Of a DNA stretch of 64,000 nt, positions 42,801-51,081 are shown piece after piece. The stretch comes from Actinopolyspora lacussalsi (GTDB lineage Bacteria > Actinomycetota > Actinomycetes > Mycobacteriales > Pseudonocardiaceae): contig JAURUC010000001.1 of assembly GCA_030803735.1 (NCBI GenBank), positions 4,593,501 to 4,657,500 on the forward strand, given 5' to 3'. The position numbers were made by a program, and so were the translations under genes. The notes below the pieces were generated by a model, which worked only from the letters and a program-made list of their open reading frames with translations, ran no database searches and was not told the origin of the DNA. The first letter of the stretch is position 1. Each line of letters starts with the position of its first letter.

Positions 42801-43419
42801 CGGCGCCGTCGCGGCGCTCTCGCGTATCCAGGCCGATCTGCTGTCGGGGGAGGCGGAGCGGGTGCGTTCCGGGGTGGCCGCCGCAGCTTCCAGGGGAGCG
42901 GGGCGCATCGCGATTCCCGGTGACACCGACTCGGGGGAGTTCGTGGAACTCTCGGGCCGAACCGTCGCGGCCAACGGGGACTCCGTGCGCGGGCGACGGG
43001 TGTTCCGGGTTCTGCTGCCCCACACCCCCGTGACGCTGCTCGGCCCCGCGCTGGCGCGCAACGCCCGGGAGGACGTCTCACCGCGCCCCAGAACCCGACC
43101 GATAGGGGTATCCACCCGGTTGCCGCACGTGACGATTCGGGTGTCCAAGGGCGGTCCCGGAAGGGTGCTGTTGCTCGCGGCCCAGCGGGAGTCCGGGTGG
43201 CGGGCGTACATCGACGGTTCGAGCGTGGGCCTCGCCACTGGTTGGGGCGAGCAGGTGGCCGTGCCGTTGCCCGAGACGGGTGGGCAGGTGAGGATCGGTT
43301 TCACCGCCGTGCCGCGTACCAGTCTGCTCGCCTTCCAGGCCGCCGCGATCCTGTTCACACTGATCGGTGCGTTCCCCGGTCGCGGTCGACGGCAGCGGGA
43401 CGACTCCCCGGAACACTGA
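39892..43419 (+). CDS. Large membrane protein with N-terminal GT2 domain
   Basis: A 1175-residue protein. Residues about 20-300 form a GT2 domain (VLAVLVCHRGAEWL, WLWLLRDDAAPEPD as metal site, SGACALVRREVFDELDGFDERL as acceptor region); a loop of about 200 polar residues follows; about twelve membrane helices occupy residues 535-920; the last 250 residues are mostly extracytoplasmic with a final helix. It resembles polyprenyl-linked glycosyltransferases of the mycobacterial cell envelope in plan. GTG 39892 is preceded by GGGAGG. Related genes sit beside whiB2 in many actinomycetes. Substrate unknown. Confidence 0.78.
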   Translation: MAALRSAGETGGEHHPSTAPVLAVLVCHRGAEWLPEALTALRRLTVLPRHFLAVEVGSDEETVEPFAAEAALSATDGVAVESATPDGADPTGAGPDVPAADVAELLDGVLTVGSDTGFGAAVAHAVEYAEQRWGDPGNWLWLLRDDAAPEPDCLDTLLRVADNDSSAAVLGPLGLDRDDPRLIVDAGLSMDTSGRVRTGSRSPGLDPALGDAPGGAGSALQVSEVLAVSGACALVRREVFDELDGFDERLPPGCAEVDLGWRANAAGHLVLCVPEARMRRVAAARTGERGEPRHEGADSVTAATVRRRGEVLTYLANVGNRAYRFGVPRLVLLALPRSFVRLVTGRAPEAFAELVVGLRLLTGRLRLRDARVGHGRAATAGSGVDGLLTGRGDRMRDLVLSGYARLVRNRVRHDARIGLDRSSASPARVPDVPNPAKHGPDALPSGALGHAGARRRSAMGLRRPTDPVVIAVPEHHSAAARESEAEADEAGDGTEARARPTPAPRDGAADTSPPAELLFVPVDRRRVLRELLLNPPLVLFVGLVLLALLAHGPFAETSRLGTELHGGRLLPAAGLEQTWSSYLAAWHPSHGGTGSPAPPTLLVLGLLGGLLAPFGGPPAAVALLLLAQLPAAGLSAYLAGRSIPVPRSWLAVAAAAYALLPVAMAGAVQGRLDAVLAHVLLPPVLAGLAGLLGLVPRYRGGRPNWLGTACRTALAAAVLAAFAPGVYVLLVLLAVVGFLCPPFAPAGAVRRLAGLASFVLLPVACLLPWPVVALRHPELLLHGPGVPVTEHPAGLSLLALHPGDTAWGWVAVSLPVGAALLLLFRVPGRAALPGLVVACFGWGASLLVARISLPPLLGGTESVGWAGGALLLTACGLLWVVLACLAGPRRWSAGVPSRRPMGAVAVVVLLSLALGTLSTARSGPLRPVPETSTAAGDTGYWLTLRPDSGVPRLTPRPRPRFGSASLAPAPGAVAALSRIQADLLSGEAERVRSGVAAAASRGAGRIAIPGDTDSGEFVELSGRTVAANGDSVRGRRVFRVLLPHTPVTLLGPALARNAREDVSPRPRTRPIGVSTRLPHVTIRVSKGGPGRVLLLAAQRESGWRAYIDGSSVGLATGWGEQVAVPLPETGGQVRIGFTAVPRTSLLAFQAAAILFTLIGAFPGRGRRQRDDSPEH

Positions 43420-43442
43420 TACGGCGCGACCCCGCGTGGTTT

Positions 43443-43460
43443 CGATTTCTCGCGAAATCG
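43443..43460. repeat. Palindrome of the GATTTC/GAAATC family
   Basis: CGATTTC-TCGC-GAAATCG, perfect seven-base arms, 23 bases after the large GT gene. Relatives occur at 33956-33975, 34993-35012, 51265-51282 and 51327-51351. Confidence 0.75.
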
Positions 43461-43482
43461 CCGCGCGGGGTGCGGCACGAGA

Positions 43483-43551
43483 GCCGGACTCCCACCACCC
43501 CGTGGGCCGGACTCCCACCACCCCGCGGGCCGGACCCCTACCACTCACGCA
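43483..43551 (-). repeat. Three tandem 23-base units (tail of repeat copy 3)
   Basis: Units at 43483-43505, 43506-43528 (one difference) and 43529-43551 (degenerate), based on GCCGGACTCCCACCACCCCG. On the minus strand they read GGGGTGGTGGGAGTCCGGC and form the downstream tail of repeat copy 3; copies 1 and 2 have two related units. Confidence 0.85.
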
Positions 43552-43561
43552 GCTCGACCGA

Positions 43562-43664
43562 CCGCGGGTTCTCCGGTGCGGCTCTCGCGAGGAAGGTCCG
43601 ACGTTGTGTAGTGACTACCCGATGTCGGGCCTCCCGCAGCGAGAGCCGTGCCAGAGGTTCCGCC
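43562..43664 (-). repeat. Dispersed structured repeat, copy 3 core
   Basis: Reverse orientation relative to copies 1, 2 and 4, but in the same orientation as the metallopeptidase gene whose end lies at 43706. Arms CTCTGGCACGGCTCTCGC and its partner pair with a few G-U type changes; the inner loop GACATCGGGTAGTCACTAC is nearly that of copy 1. Confidence 0.85.
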
Positions 43665-43705
43665 AAGTGAGTGGCTCACCAGAGGGCGGATCGGCACCAC
43701 ACAAC

Positions 43706-44179
43706 TCAGTTGCCGTCGATCACTCCGGGATCGAGCCCGAGATAGCTGGCGATCTGCTCCACGAGCACGTCGTGTATCAGGTCCGTCATGTCCGTGCCGT
43801 TGCCGGCCCTGGCCTCCAGCGGACGCCGGTACAGCACGATTCGCGCCCTGGTGGGGTTGCCGCGCCGGTCGGTGCTCTCCGGGACGAGGCGCGCCAGTGG
43901 CACATTGGAGTCCACGACCATGTCGTCGCCCCACACCACGGACTCGGGTGACGTCACATCGACTTCCGGTACCTCGTCGACCGCCACGTCGAGCTGGGTG
44001 AGTTCGGTGTGCCACCGCTGCTCGATCGGTTCGAGGGCATCGAGCACCAGCGCGTCGAAGCGCTGCGAGCGGCTCCGGGCGGCAGGGACCGAGGACGGGT
44101 AGAGCGGACCGCGCATGCCGCGGCCACGTCGGTCCCGTCGCTTTCCGGTTCGCTGTCGAGCCTGCCGTGTGGTCACCAC
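43706..44179 (-). CDS. Zincin-like metallopeptidase family protein
   Basis: A protein of about 157 residues of the actinobacterial family represented by M. tuberculosis Rv3259 (DUF1025/possible zinc protease). The conserved block is RIVLYRRPLEARAG followed by IHDVLVEQIASYLGLDP. The HExxH of active zincins is replaced by HDVLVEQ, so it may not be catalytic. The Arg-rich N-terminus makes the start uncertain: GTG 44179 or 44176, or the ATG 44227, are all open. It is divergent from the DUF3499 gene, in the same order as Rv3259-Rv3258c. Confidence 0.75.
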   Translation of the reverse strand: MVTTRQARQRTGKRRDRRGRGMRGPLYPSSVPAARSRSQRFDALVLDALEPIEQRWHTELTQLDVAVDEVPEVDVTSPESVVWGDDMVVDSNVPLARLVPESTDRRGNPTRARIVLYRRPLEARAGNGTDMTDLIHDVLVEQIASYLGLDPGVIDGN

Positions 44180-44444
44180 GCGGTGAGGATACTCCGCCCG
44201 AAACGGGATACGGAATCGTGCCCGCACCAGTAGCTACCGAACGTGTTCGTGCGATACGTTTCGGATAATTCGTCCGCGTAGTTTCGCTATCGTGCGCAAC
44301 TTCACCAACAGGATGATCAATGCAGCGCAACGGATCGCCATGTCCGGATGAACGCCGGACGGCAGTTCCCACATCGGGTTATTCCGCCCGATTTTTCCGC
44401 GTGCCGTCGAGTACCGACGTGACAAGAGCGCTATGGTGCCAGGC

Positions 44445-44801
44445 GTGCGGAGCGTGAGGCGTTGCTCTCGAACCGGGTGCACCGACCCGGCGGTAGCGAC
44501 GCTGACCTATGCCTATGCGGATTCGACCGCGGTGGTCGGCCCGCTGGCCACTTATGCCGAACCCCACAGTTACGACCTGTGCGAGGAACACGCACTCCGG
44601 CTGACGGTTCCCAAGGGCTGGCACGTCGTACGGCACGAGGGAGAGTTCAGCGCCGACCAGCCTTCCGGCGATGACCTCACGGCGCTCGCCGAGGCGGTTC
44701 GGGAGGCGGGCCGTGCCGATCCCGCCGATTCACCCGGGTTCCACGGCGGCGGAAGCAAACGAGGCCACCTGCGTGCGCTGCCCGACCCGGGCAACGAGTA
44801 G
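44445..44801 (+). CDS. DUF3499 protein
   Basis: A protein of about 118 residues in the DUF3499 family, found throughout actinobacteria beside phosphomannomutase genes (as Rv3258c). VRRCSRTGCTDPAVATLTYAY carries two Cys, and YDLCEEHALRLTVPKGW another Cys and His, so a zinc site is likely. Start options are ATG 44433, GTG 44445 and GTG 44454; the middle one fits the family N-terminus best. Function unknown. Confidence 0.85.
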   Translation: MRSVRRCSRTGCTDPAVATLTYAYADSTAVVGPLATYAEPHSYDLCEEHALRLTVPKGWHVVRHEGEFSADQPSGDDLTALAEAVREAGRADPADSPGFHGGGSKRGHLRALPDPGNE

Positions 44802-44941
44802 CACTCGGCGAACTCGTCGTTGCCACGTTCCCGTCTTTCCCACTGAATCCCGATGGCAGTCGGCGGACACCACGACCGAGCCGTTCGCGGGTAAGCTGCG
44901 GCACGCAGGCAAGGGATGCCGTCATTACGGGAGAGTGCAGC

Positions 44942-46291
44942 GTGCGGGACCTGTCGGGGATCGTCAAGGCGTATGACATCCGGGGTTTGGTGGGCGATGA
45001 TCTGAACACGGATGTGGCCCGCGAAGTCGGTGCCGCGTTCACGAGACTGGTCGGTGGCCCCGCGGTGGTGGTGGGGCACGACATGCGGGATTCCTCTCCC
45101 GAGCTGGCGGCAGCGTTCTCCGAGGGAGTGACCGGGCAGGGAATCGATGTGATTCACATCGGTCTGGCCGGCACCGACATGCTCTACTTCGCCTCGGGGC
45201 AGCTGGATCTTCCGGGAGCGATGTTCACGGCCAGCCACAACCCGGCCCAGTACAACGGGATCAAGCTGTGCCGTGCCGGAGCCGCTCCCGTCGGGCAGGA
45301 CAGCGGGCTGTCCGAGATCAAGGAGCTCGTGGGGCACGGCGTGCCCGAGTTCCTCGGTGCGCAGGGCACGGTCACCGAACGCGACATGCTCGGCGAGTAC
45401 GCGCACTACCTGCGCGGACTGGTCGACCTCGGCGCGATCCGGCCGCTGAAGATCGTCGTCGACGCGGGCAACGGCATGGCCGGACACACCGTCCCCAGCG
45501 TTTTCGACGGTCTGCCCGTCGAAGTCGTGCCCATGTACTTCGAACTCGACGGTACGTTCCCCAACCACGAGGCGAACCCGTTGGAGCCCGCCAACCTCGT
45601 GGATCTCCAGGCCAAGGTGCGTGAGGTCGGTGCGGACGCGGGGCTGGCCTTCGACGGGGACGCCGACCGGTGCTTCGTGGTCGACGCGGCGGGTGAACCG
45701 GTCTCCCCCAGCGCGATCACCGCTCTGGTCGCCACGCGGGAACTCGCGAAGGAACCCGGCGCCGCCGTCATCCACAACCTGATCACCTCGAAGGCCGTGC
45801 CCGAGATCGTCACCGAACAGGGCGGCAAGCCCGTCCGCACCAGGGTCGGTCACTCCTTCATCAAGCAGACCATGGCCGAGACCGGCGCGATCTTCGGTGG
45901 AGAGCACTCGGCGCACTACTACTTCCGCGACTTCTGGCGCGCCGATTCGGGGATGCTGGCCGCACTGCACGTGTTGGCGGCGCTGGGTGGCCAGTCCGGT
46001 TCTCTCGCGGACCTGATGACGAGCTACACCCGCTACGCGGCTTCCGGGGAGGTCAACTCGACGGTCGACGATCCCGCTGCCCGGATGCGCGCGGTGATCG
46101 AGACGTTTCGCAACCGCAACGGTGCTCGTATCGACGAGCTCGACGGGCTTACCGTGGAGTTGTCGGACGGGTCGTGGTTCAATCTTCGCCCGTCCAACAC
46201 CGAGCCGGTCCTCCGGCTGAACGTGGAGGGCGTCGACTCGACGAGCATGGTCGCGTTGCGCGACGAGGTGCTGGCTGTACTGCGGAAGTGA
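44942..46291 (+). CDS. manB: Phosphomannomutase/phosphoglucomutase
   Basis: A 449-residue alpha-D-phosphohexomutase that interconverts mannose 6- and 1-phosphate. TASHNPAQYNGIK contains the phosphoserine; AFDGDADRCFVVD is the metal loop; GGEHSAHYYFRDFW is the sugar-binding loop; RPSNTEPVLRLNVE binds phosphate. The GTG at 44942 begins VRDLSGIVKAYDIRG, the usual start of the family. It feeds the guanylyltransferase at 12900 and acts after manA. Position equals Rv3257c. A strong hairpin follows at once. Confidence 0.93.
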   Translation: MRDLSGIVKAYDIRGLVGDDLNTDVAREVGAAFTRLVGGPAVVVGHDMRDSSPELAAAFSEGVTGQGIDVIHIGLAGTDMLYFASGQLDLPGAMFTASHNPAQYNGIKLCRAGAAPVGQDSGLSEIKELVGHGVPEFLGAQGTVTERDMLGEYAHYLRGLVDLGAIRPLKIVVDAGNGMAGHTVPSVFDGLPVEVVPMYFELDGTFPNHEANPLEPANLVDLQAKVREVGADAGLAFDGDADRCFVVDAAGEPVSPSAITALVATRELAKEPGAAVIHNLITSKAVPEIVTEQGGKPVRTRVGHSFIKQTMAETGAIFGGEHSAHYYFRDFWRADSGMLAALHVLAALGGQSGSLADLMTSYTRYAASGEVNSTVDDPAARMRAVIETFRNRNGARIDELDGLTVELSDGSWFNLRPSNTEPVLRLNVEGVDSTSMVALRDEVLAVLRK

Positions 46292-46293
46292 TC

Positions 46294-46319
46294 CCGCTCG
46301 CCCCGGGCGGGGCGAGCGG
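46294..46319 (+). terminator. Strong hairpin after phosphomannomutase
   Basis: CCGCTCGCCCCG and CGGGGCGAGCGG, 12 paired bases with a two-base loop, three bases after the stop codon. No T-run, as usual in this GC range. It may only attenuate, since the next gene lies 82 bases on. Confidence 0.7.
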
Positions 46320-46400
46320 TGGCTTCGCCGGTGCGTCTCGGCGTTCCGGCCGGTTGTGGACCGTCCGACCGATGGTGCGGTGTGATTCCAGAGAGGAAGA

Positions 46401-46628
46401 GTGACTGTGGCGATCGATCCCCGACTGCGGGAGATCCTGGTGTGCCCGTGCCCCCGACACGCGCCGCTGCGGGACGGTCTGCCGGATGATCCGGACGCCG
46501 AATATCTGACCTGCACCTCCTGCGGGCGCGGTTTCCCCGTCCGGGAAGGAATTCCCGTCCTCCTGCTGGAGGAGGCGCTTTCCGCCCCCGGGCCCGATCC
46601 CGCCCCCGACGAGCGAGGGGAGGGGTGA
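46401..46628 (+). CDS. Trm112-like small zinc-ribbon protein
   Basis: A 75-residue Trm112/YcaR-type protein: IDPRLREILVCPCPRHAPL, LTCTSCGRGFPVREGIPVLL. Two Cys pairs suggest a zinc ribbon. These small proteins are partners of methyltransferases or stand alone in mannose-gene operons of actinobacteria. Start GTG 46401; end overlaps the SIS gene as GTGA. Confidence 0.85.
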   Translation: MTVAIDPRLREILVCPCPRHAPLRDGLPDDPDAEYLTCTSCGRGFPVREGIPVLLLEEALSAPGPDPAPDERGEG

Positions 46629-47713
46629 AGACGGTGTTGGACGACAGCGTCCTCGATGACCAGCGGCGAATCTTCGAACTGGACACCGGGGGTCTGCTCC
46701 GCATGGCCGCACTGGGGGGCGCGCAGGTTCGCGCGGCCGCCTCGGCCGCCTCGGAGGCGGGTGTGGACGACCTCGCCGGTTACAAACCGCGTGCTCTGGT
46801 GCTGCTGTCCACCTCCGGTGTCGGGCCTGCCACGTGTCGGTCGCTGGCGGCCCTGCTCGGTTCCTCCTGTCCGGTTCCTGTCGTGATCACCGACGTCATG
46901 CCCACCTGGGTCGGCCCTTTGGACGTGGTCTTCGCCTACGGGGCGGACGGTGGGGACACGTTGCTGGCCGAGTCGCTGGAACTGGCCACCAGGCGCGGGG
47001 CGAGCGTGATTCTCGCCGCTCCGGACGAGGGCCCCGTGGGGGCCGCCGCCGCGGGGCGGGCGAGAACGATTTCCCCCAGGATCCCGGTGTCCGAGCCGTT
47101 GAGCCTCGCGCACGCCTTCACAGCGGGGGTGAGGGTTCTCACGGCGTTGGGACTGCTCGACACCGATACCGACGCGTTGGCGGACGCGTTGGACGAACAG
47201 GCGGAGCGTTCCCACCCACGACACGAGATCTCGGAGAATCCCGCCAAGACGTTGGCGTTACGCCTGGCCGACCGTATCCCGCTGCTGTGGGGAGTGGACG
47301 GAACGTCCACGGCGGTCGCCGAACACGGCTCCTTCGTACTCGGGCGTTACGCGGGGATACCGTGCGATGTCACCGACTATCAGCAGGCGGTGCATCGTGC
47401 GGCGCTGTACCGCGCCGCCGCGACGGCCGGCAGCGAGGCGGATCTGTTCGCCGATCCCACGGAGGAAACCACGGCGGGGTGGCGCGTCGTGCTGCTGAGC
47501 ACCCGCGACGGTGAACGGGCACGGTTCACCGAGCGAACCGCCACAGCGGCGCTGCCCGGCGCCGACGTGCTCGCCCCGAACGAGTCCCAGCAGGGGGACG
47601 GGGTCCGGAGTTCGCTGTCCCTCGCTGTCGGGTTCGACATGGCCGCGGTCTACATCGGGTTGGCTTCGGACTCGTTGCACGGGGACGACAGACCGGTGTC
47701 GGCGGTGCGCTGA
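46625..47713 (+). CDS. SIS-domain sugar isomerase-like protein
   Basis: A 362-residue protein related to the bifunctional phosphoglucose/phosphomannose isomerases, in the position of Rv3256c. LDDQRRIFELDTGGLLRMAA at the N-terminus; the SIS fold shows RALVLLSTSGVGPATCRSLAALLG and VVFAYGADGGDTLLAESLELA. IPLLWGVDGTSTAVAEHG and a C-terminal domain follow. The usual active-site His and Glu are not evident, so it may be a regulator or scaffold in mannose metabolism and not an enzyme. GTG 46625 overlaps the Trm112 stop. Confidence 0.78.
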   Translation: MKTVLDDSVLDDQRRIFELDTGGLLRMAALGGAQVRAAASAASEAGVDDLAGYKPRALVLLSTSGVGPATCRSLAALLGSSCPVPVVITDVMPTWVGPLDVVFAYGADGGDTLLAESLELATRRGASVILAAPDEGPVGAAAAGRARTISPRIPVSEPLSLAHAFTAGVRVLTALGLLDTDTDALADALDEQAERSHPRHEISENPAKTLALRLADRIPLLWGVDGTSTAVAEHGSFVLGRYAGIPCDVTDYQQAVHRAALYRAAATAGSEADLFADPTEETTAGWRVVLLSTRDGERARFTERTATAALPGADVLAPNESQQGDGVRSSLSLAVGFDMAAVYIGLASDSLHGDDRPVSAVR

Positions 47714-47870
47714 GGACCTGGGTGCTTCGGCACTCGCATCCCCGGCCGATTCGCACGGAGTTTCCGGTGTTCTCCTGCGAAGCGCGGGCGGGACGCCATT
47801 CGTTGTACTCCCGCCGGGCGGTATCGGTTCCGTCGGGGAAACGCGGTTAGACGAGGAAGCGAGAACGACT

Positions 47871-49154
47871 GTGGAGTTACTGCGCAACGCGGTACGCCCG
47901 TATGCATGGGGGTCCCGGACCGCGATCGCGGAGCTACTCGGCCGTCCCGTCCCCGCGCCACATCCCGAAGCCGAACTCTGGATGGGCGCCCATCCCGGAG
48001 ATTCCTCGCGGTTGCTGTGTCAGGACGGATCGGAGATTTCGCTGGTGCGCTTGTTGGACGCGGAGCCGAGCCACCAGCTGGGGCGGGCGTGCACCGACAT
48101 ATGGGGCAATCGGCTGCCCTACCTGATGAAGGTGCTCGCCGCGGACGAGCCGTTGAGCCTGCAGGCCCACCCCTCCGCCGAGCAGGCGGCCGACGGATTC
48201 GCACGGGAGGAGGCGGACGGGGTCCCGCGCGGTGCCGCCGACCGCAACTATCCGGATCCCACCGCGAAACCCGAGTTGATCTGCGCGCTGACCGAGTTCC
48301 ACGCGCTCGCCGGATTCCGCGCCGCCGAAACCACCGTTCGGTTGCTGCACCAGCTCGACGTGCCGAGTCTGCGGGCGCACACCCGCCTGTTGGCCGATCA
48401 GCCGGATCGGGACGGGCTGCGTGCGTTGTTCACCACGTGGATCACTCTGCCGGAGGACACCCTCCGTGCGCTGATGCCGGATCTGTTGCGGGCGTGTGCC
48501 GAGCACGTGCGTTCCGGGGGTGAATTCACCGAGGAGTGCCGCACGGTTCTCGAACTGGGCGAGGACTACCCGAACGACGCCGGCGTGCTGGCGAGTCTGC
48601 TGCTGAATCGAATCGTGTTGCGGCCGGGGGAGGCCATCTATCTCGCGCCCGGGAACCTGCACGCCTATCTGCGCGGGACCGGCGTGGAGATACTGGCCAA
48701 TTCGGACAACATCCTTCGGTGCGGCCTGACCCCCAAACACGTCGACGTGGCCGAACTGCTGAGGGTTCTCGACTTCGAGAACGGTGAACTGCGAATACTA
48801 AACGGTGAACGGCGCGACACCAATCTGACCGTCTACCGCACCGAGGCCGACGAGTTCGAGTTGTCCAGAGTGGAATGGCAGCACGGTGACCGGTCCGGTG
48901 TCCTGCTCGACTCCGCGGGACCGCAGATCCTGCTGTGCACCGAGGGCGGGGTCAGGTTGTCCCCCTACGCCGCGGGAGCCGGTACCAACGGGAACGGCAG
49001 CCACAACGGTGGCTCCGGTGACGCTCGCGAACTGGAGCTCTCGCGCGGGGACTCGGTCTGGCTCGCCGCTTCGGACCCCTGTGTGCTGGCGCAGCCGCTC
49101 GGTGCGGCGGGCGAAGGGGTGCAGCTGTTCCGGGCGGCCCCCGGCGCTGTCTGA
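47871..49154 (+). CDS. manA: Mannose-6-phosphate isomerase, class I
   Basis: A 427-residue type I phosphomannose isomerase. LRNAVRPYAWGSRTAIAELLG at the start, AELWMGAHPG, the zinc-site motif LSLQAHPS, KPELICALTEFHALAGFR with ligand Glu and His, and LAPGNLHAYLRGTGVEI with the catalytic Arg region. GTG 47871 fits the family start; open frame upstream lacks family residues. Converts fructose 6-phosphate to mannose 6-phosphate for the mutase at 44942 and the guanylyltransferase at 12900. A Gly/Asn-rich insertion of about 20 residues sits in the C-terminal domain. Confidence 0.94.
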   Translation: MELLRNAVRPYAWGSRTAIAELLGRPVPAPHPEAELWMGAHPGDSSRLLCQDGSEISLVRLLDAEPSHQLGRACTDIWGNRLPYLMKVLAADEPLSLQAHPSAEQAADGFAREEADGVPRGAADRNYPDPTAKPELICALTEFHALAGFRAAETTVRLLHQLDVPSLRAHTRLLADQPDRDGLRALFTTWITLPEDTLRALMPDLLRACAEHVRSGGEFTEECRTVLELGEDYPNDAGVLASLLLNRIVLRPGEAIYLAPGNLHAYLRGTGVEILANSDNILRCGLTPKHVDVAELLRVLDFENGELRILNGERRDTNLTVYRTEADEFELSRVEWQHGDRSGVLLDSAGPQILLCTEGGVRLSPYAAGAGTNGNGSHNGGSGDARELELSRGDSVWLAASDPCVLAQPLGAAGEGVQLFRAAPGAV

Positions 49155-49164
49155 CCTGGGCTTT

Positions 49165-49185
49165 CCGCCGGGGACATCCCGGCGG
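49165..49185 (+). terminator. Hairpin after manA
   Basis: CCGCCGGG and CCCGGCGG with loop GACAT, 10 bases after the manA stop. Confidence 0.6.
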
Positions 49186-49532
49186 GCGTGTTCGGACGGA
49201 CCAGTCGTCCGCTCCCGACCGCGGTGCCCGACATCGAGCGGCCGCACCGCATGCCTCGCCGTCTCGCGGTACGCCCGACTCGCGCTCGGGCCGACTCGCG
49301 CTCGGGCCGACTCGCGCTCCGGGAGAACTCGGTCCCGCGGAGCGGTGCTCGCATTAAAAGAGTATTTTTCACGAGCAATTAGTGGTGTCGCGCAACTTTT
49401 CCGCCCCTCGCGCTCCCGATCCGCGCGGATTCGGCGGCTCGTTAGTAGATTGTGCTCTCAACCACCATCGGCAACGGTCTCGCGCCCGTTATCGTGCGGT
49501 GCCACCAGTAAGCATGATCCGAGGAGGCAGTG
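49186..49532. other. Intergenic region between manA and the permease gene
   Basis: No gene is seen. It holds the 16-base tandem repeat at 49275-49322 and then an AT-richer stretch (about 49350-49385, CATTAAAAGAGTATTTTTCA) that may carry the permease promoter. I found no amino-acid riboswitch pattern. Confidence 0.5.
49275..49322. repeat. Three tandem 16-base units
   Basis: CCGACTCGCGCTCGGG at 49275-49290, 49291-49306 and, with one change, 49307-49322. Each unit has partial internal symmetry (CCGA...TCGG). Located about 100 bases after the manA terminator. Confidence 0.85.
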
Positions 49533-51038
49533 GTGCCAGGAAACGGAATCTGGCGGACCAAAACGGTCGAACAATCGATCCTGGACACCGATGAACCCGA
49601 CACCAGACTACGGAAGAATCTCGGTACCTGGGATCTGATCGTTTTCGGTGTTTCGGTGGTAATCGGTGCGGGGATCTTCACGCTCACCGCACAGGTAGCG
49701 GGTGACACCACTGGTCCCGCCGTCTCACTCGCCTTCGTGCTCGCCGCGATCGCCTGCGCCCTCGCGGCACTGTGCTACGCCGAATTCGCCTCCACCGTTC
49801 CGGTGGCAGGCAGCGCCTACACGTACTCCTACGCCACGTTCGGCGAGTTCTTAGCCTGGATAATCGGCTGGGACCTGATCCTGGAGTTCTCCATCGCGGC
49901 TTCGGCCGTCGCCAAGAGCTGGTCTTCCTACCTGCAGCAGGTCATGTCCGGCATCGGGGTCTCGCTGGACACCAAGCTCCCGCTGGGCCCGCTCCAGTTC
50001 GACTGGGGAGCCATGCTGCTCGTCGCGGTGCTGGTAGCGGTGCTGATCACCGGCACCAAGCTCTCGGCGCGGGTCAGCATGGTGATCACGGCCATCAAGG
50101 TCGGGGTGGTGCTGTTCATCATCATCGCCGGGATCGCCTACATCAAACCGGACAACTACACCCCGTTCGTTCCGGAGGGGCAAAGCATCTCCGAGGGCGG
50201 TCCCGCCCTGCACCAGTCGCTGCTCTCGCTGCTGCTCGGGGGTGAATCCAGCACGTTCGGCATCTACGGGCTGCTGGCGGGGGCCTCGGTGGTGTTCTTC
50301 GCCTTCATCGGCTTCGACGTGGTGGCGACCACGGCGGAGGAGACCCGCGATCCGCAGCGCAACGCGCCGCGCGGCATCCTCGGTTCGGTGGTGATCACCA
50401 CCGTGCTGTACGTGGGAGTTTCGCTCGTGCTGACCGGCATGGTGCGCTACACCGAGCTGGCCACCGGCCCCGACGGGCAGAGCGCCACCCTCGCGACCGC
50501 CTTCGAGATCAACGGTGTGAACTGGGCGGCCACACTGATCTCGGTGGGAGCACTGATCGGTCTCATCACCGTCGTGATGGTGCTGCTTCTCGGCCAGACC
50601 AGGGTGCTGTTCGCCATGGCCAGGGACGGTCTGCTGCCTCGCGGCCTGGCCAAGACCGACCCGCACCGCGGAACTCCGGTGCGCATCACCGTGCTGGTGG
50701 GAGCGGTGGTGTTCGTCGCTTCCGGCTTCTTCTCGTTCTCCAGCCTGGCCGAGATGGTCAACATCGGTACTCTGTTCGCGTTCGTCCTGGTTTCGGTCGG
50801 CGTGATCGTGCTGCGCCGCAAGCGTCCCGACCTGCCACGCGGCTTCCGCGCGCCGCTGGTTCCGGCGGTTCCGATCCTGGCGGTGCTGGCCTGCCTGTGG
50901 CTGATGATCAACCTGACCGCGTTCACCTGGATCAGGTTCCTCGTGTGGATGCTCGCGGGTGTGATCATCTACGCCCTTTACAGCCGCACCCACTCGGTGC
51001 TCGGGCAGCGGGAGAGGGCCGAGAACCTCCCCGACTGA
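49533..51038 (+). CDS. Amino-acid permease (APC family)
   Basis: A 501-residue, 12-helix transporter of the cationic amino-acid subgroup, in the position of Rv3253c. After a polar N-terminus, LGTWDLIVFGVSVVIGAGIF is the first helix with the GxG substrate loop; FAFIGFDVVATTAEETRDPQRN is the helix 6-7 region with the conserved Glu; RVLFAMARDGLLPRGLAK completes the family signature. Of two adjacent GTG codons (49530, 49533) the second lies at better distance from GAGGAGG. Substrate probably Lys or Arg by family. Confidence 0.88.
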   Translation: MPGNGIWRTKTVEQSILDTDEPDTRLRKNLGTWDLIVFGVSVVIGAGIFTLTAQVAGDTTGPAVSLAFVLAAIACALAALCYAEFASTVPVAGSAYTYSYATFGEFLAWIIGWDLILEFSIAASAVAKSWSSYLQQVMSGIGVSLDTKLPLGPLQFDWGAMLLVAVLVAVLITGTKLSARVSMVITAIKVGVVLFIIIAGIAYIKPDNYTPFVPEGQSISEGGPALHQSLLSLLLGGESSTFGIYGLLAGASVVFFAFIGFDVVATTAEETRDPQRNAPRGILGSVVITTVLYVGVSLVLTGMVRYTELATGPDGQSATLATAFEINGVNWAATLISVGALIGLITVVMVLLLGQTRVLFAMARDGLLPRGLAKTDPHRGTPVRITVLVGAVVFVASGFFSFSSLAEMVNIGTLFAFVLVSVGVIVLRRKRPDLPRGFRAPLVPAVPILAVLACLWLMINLTAFTWIRFLVWMLAGVIIYALYSRTHSVLGQRERAENLPD

Positions 51039-51081
51039 CGTTTGGAGCGGTCGGCCGTGCCAGCTGCTGAGTTGGTTGCGT

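Noticed and set aside
44570..47224. 884-codon minus-strand open frame
   Set aside because: It lies opposite DUF3499, phosphomannomutase, Trm112 and SIS genes and has no recognisable domain.
49186..49532. Amino-acid riboswitch upstream of the permease
   Set aside because: No lysine- or glycine-type core or long conserved hairpin set is visible; only the 16-base tandem repeat and an AT-richer stretch.
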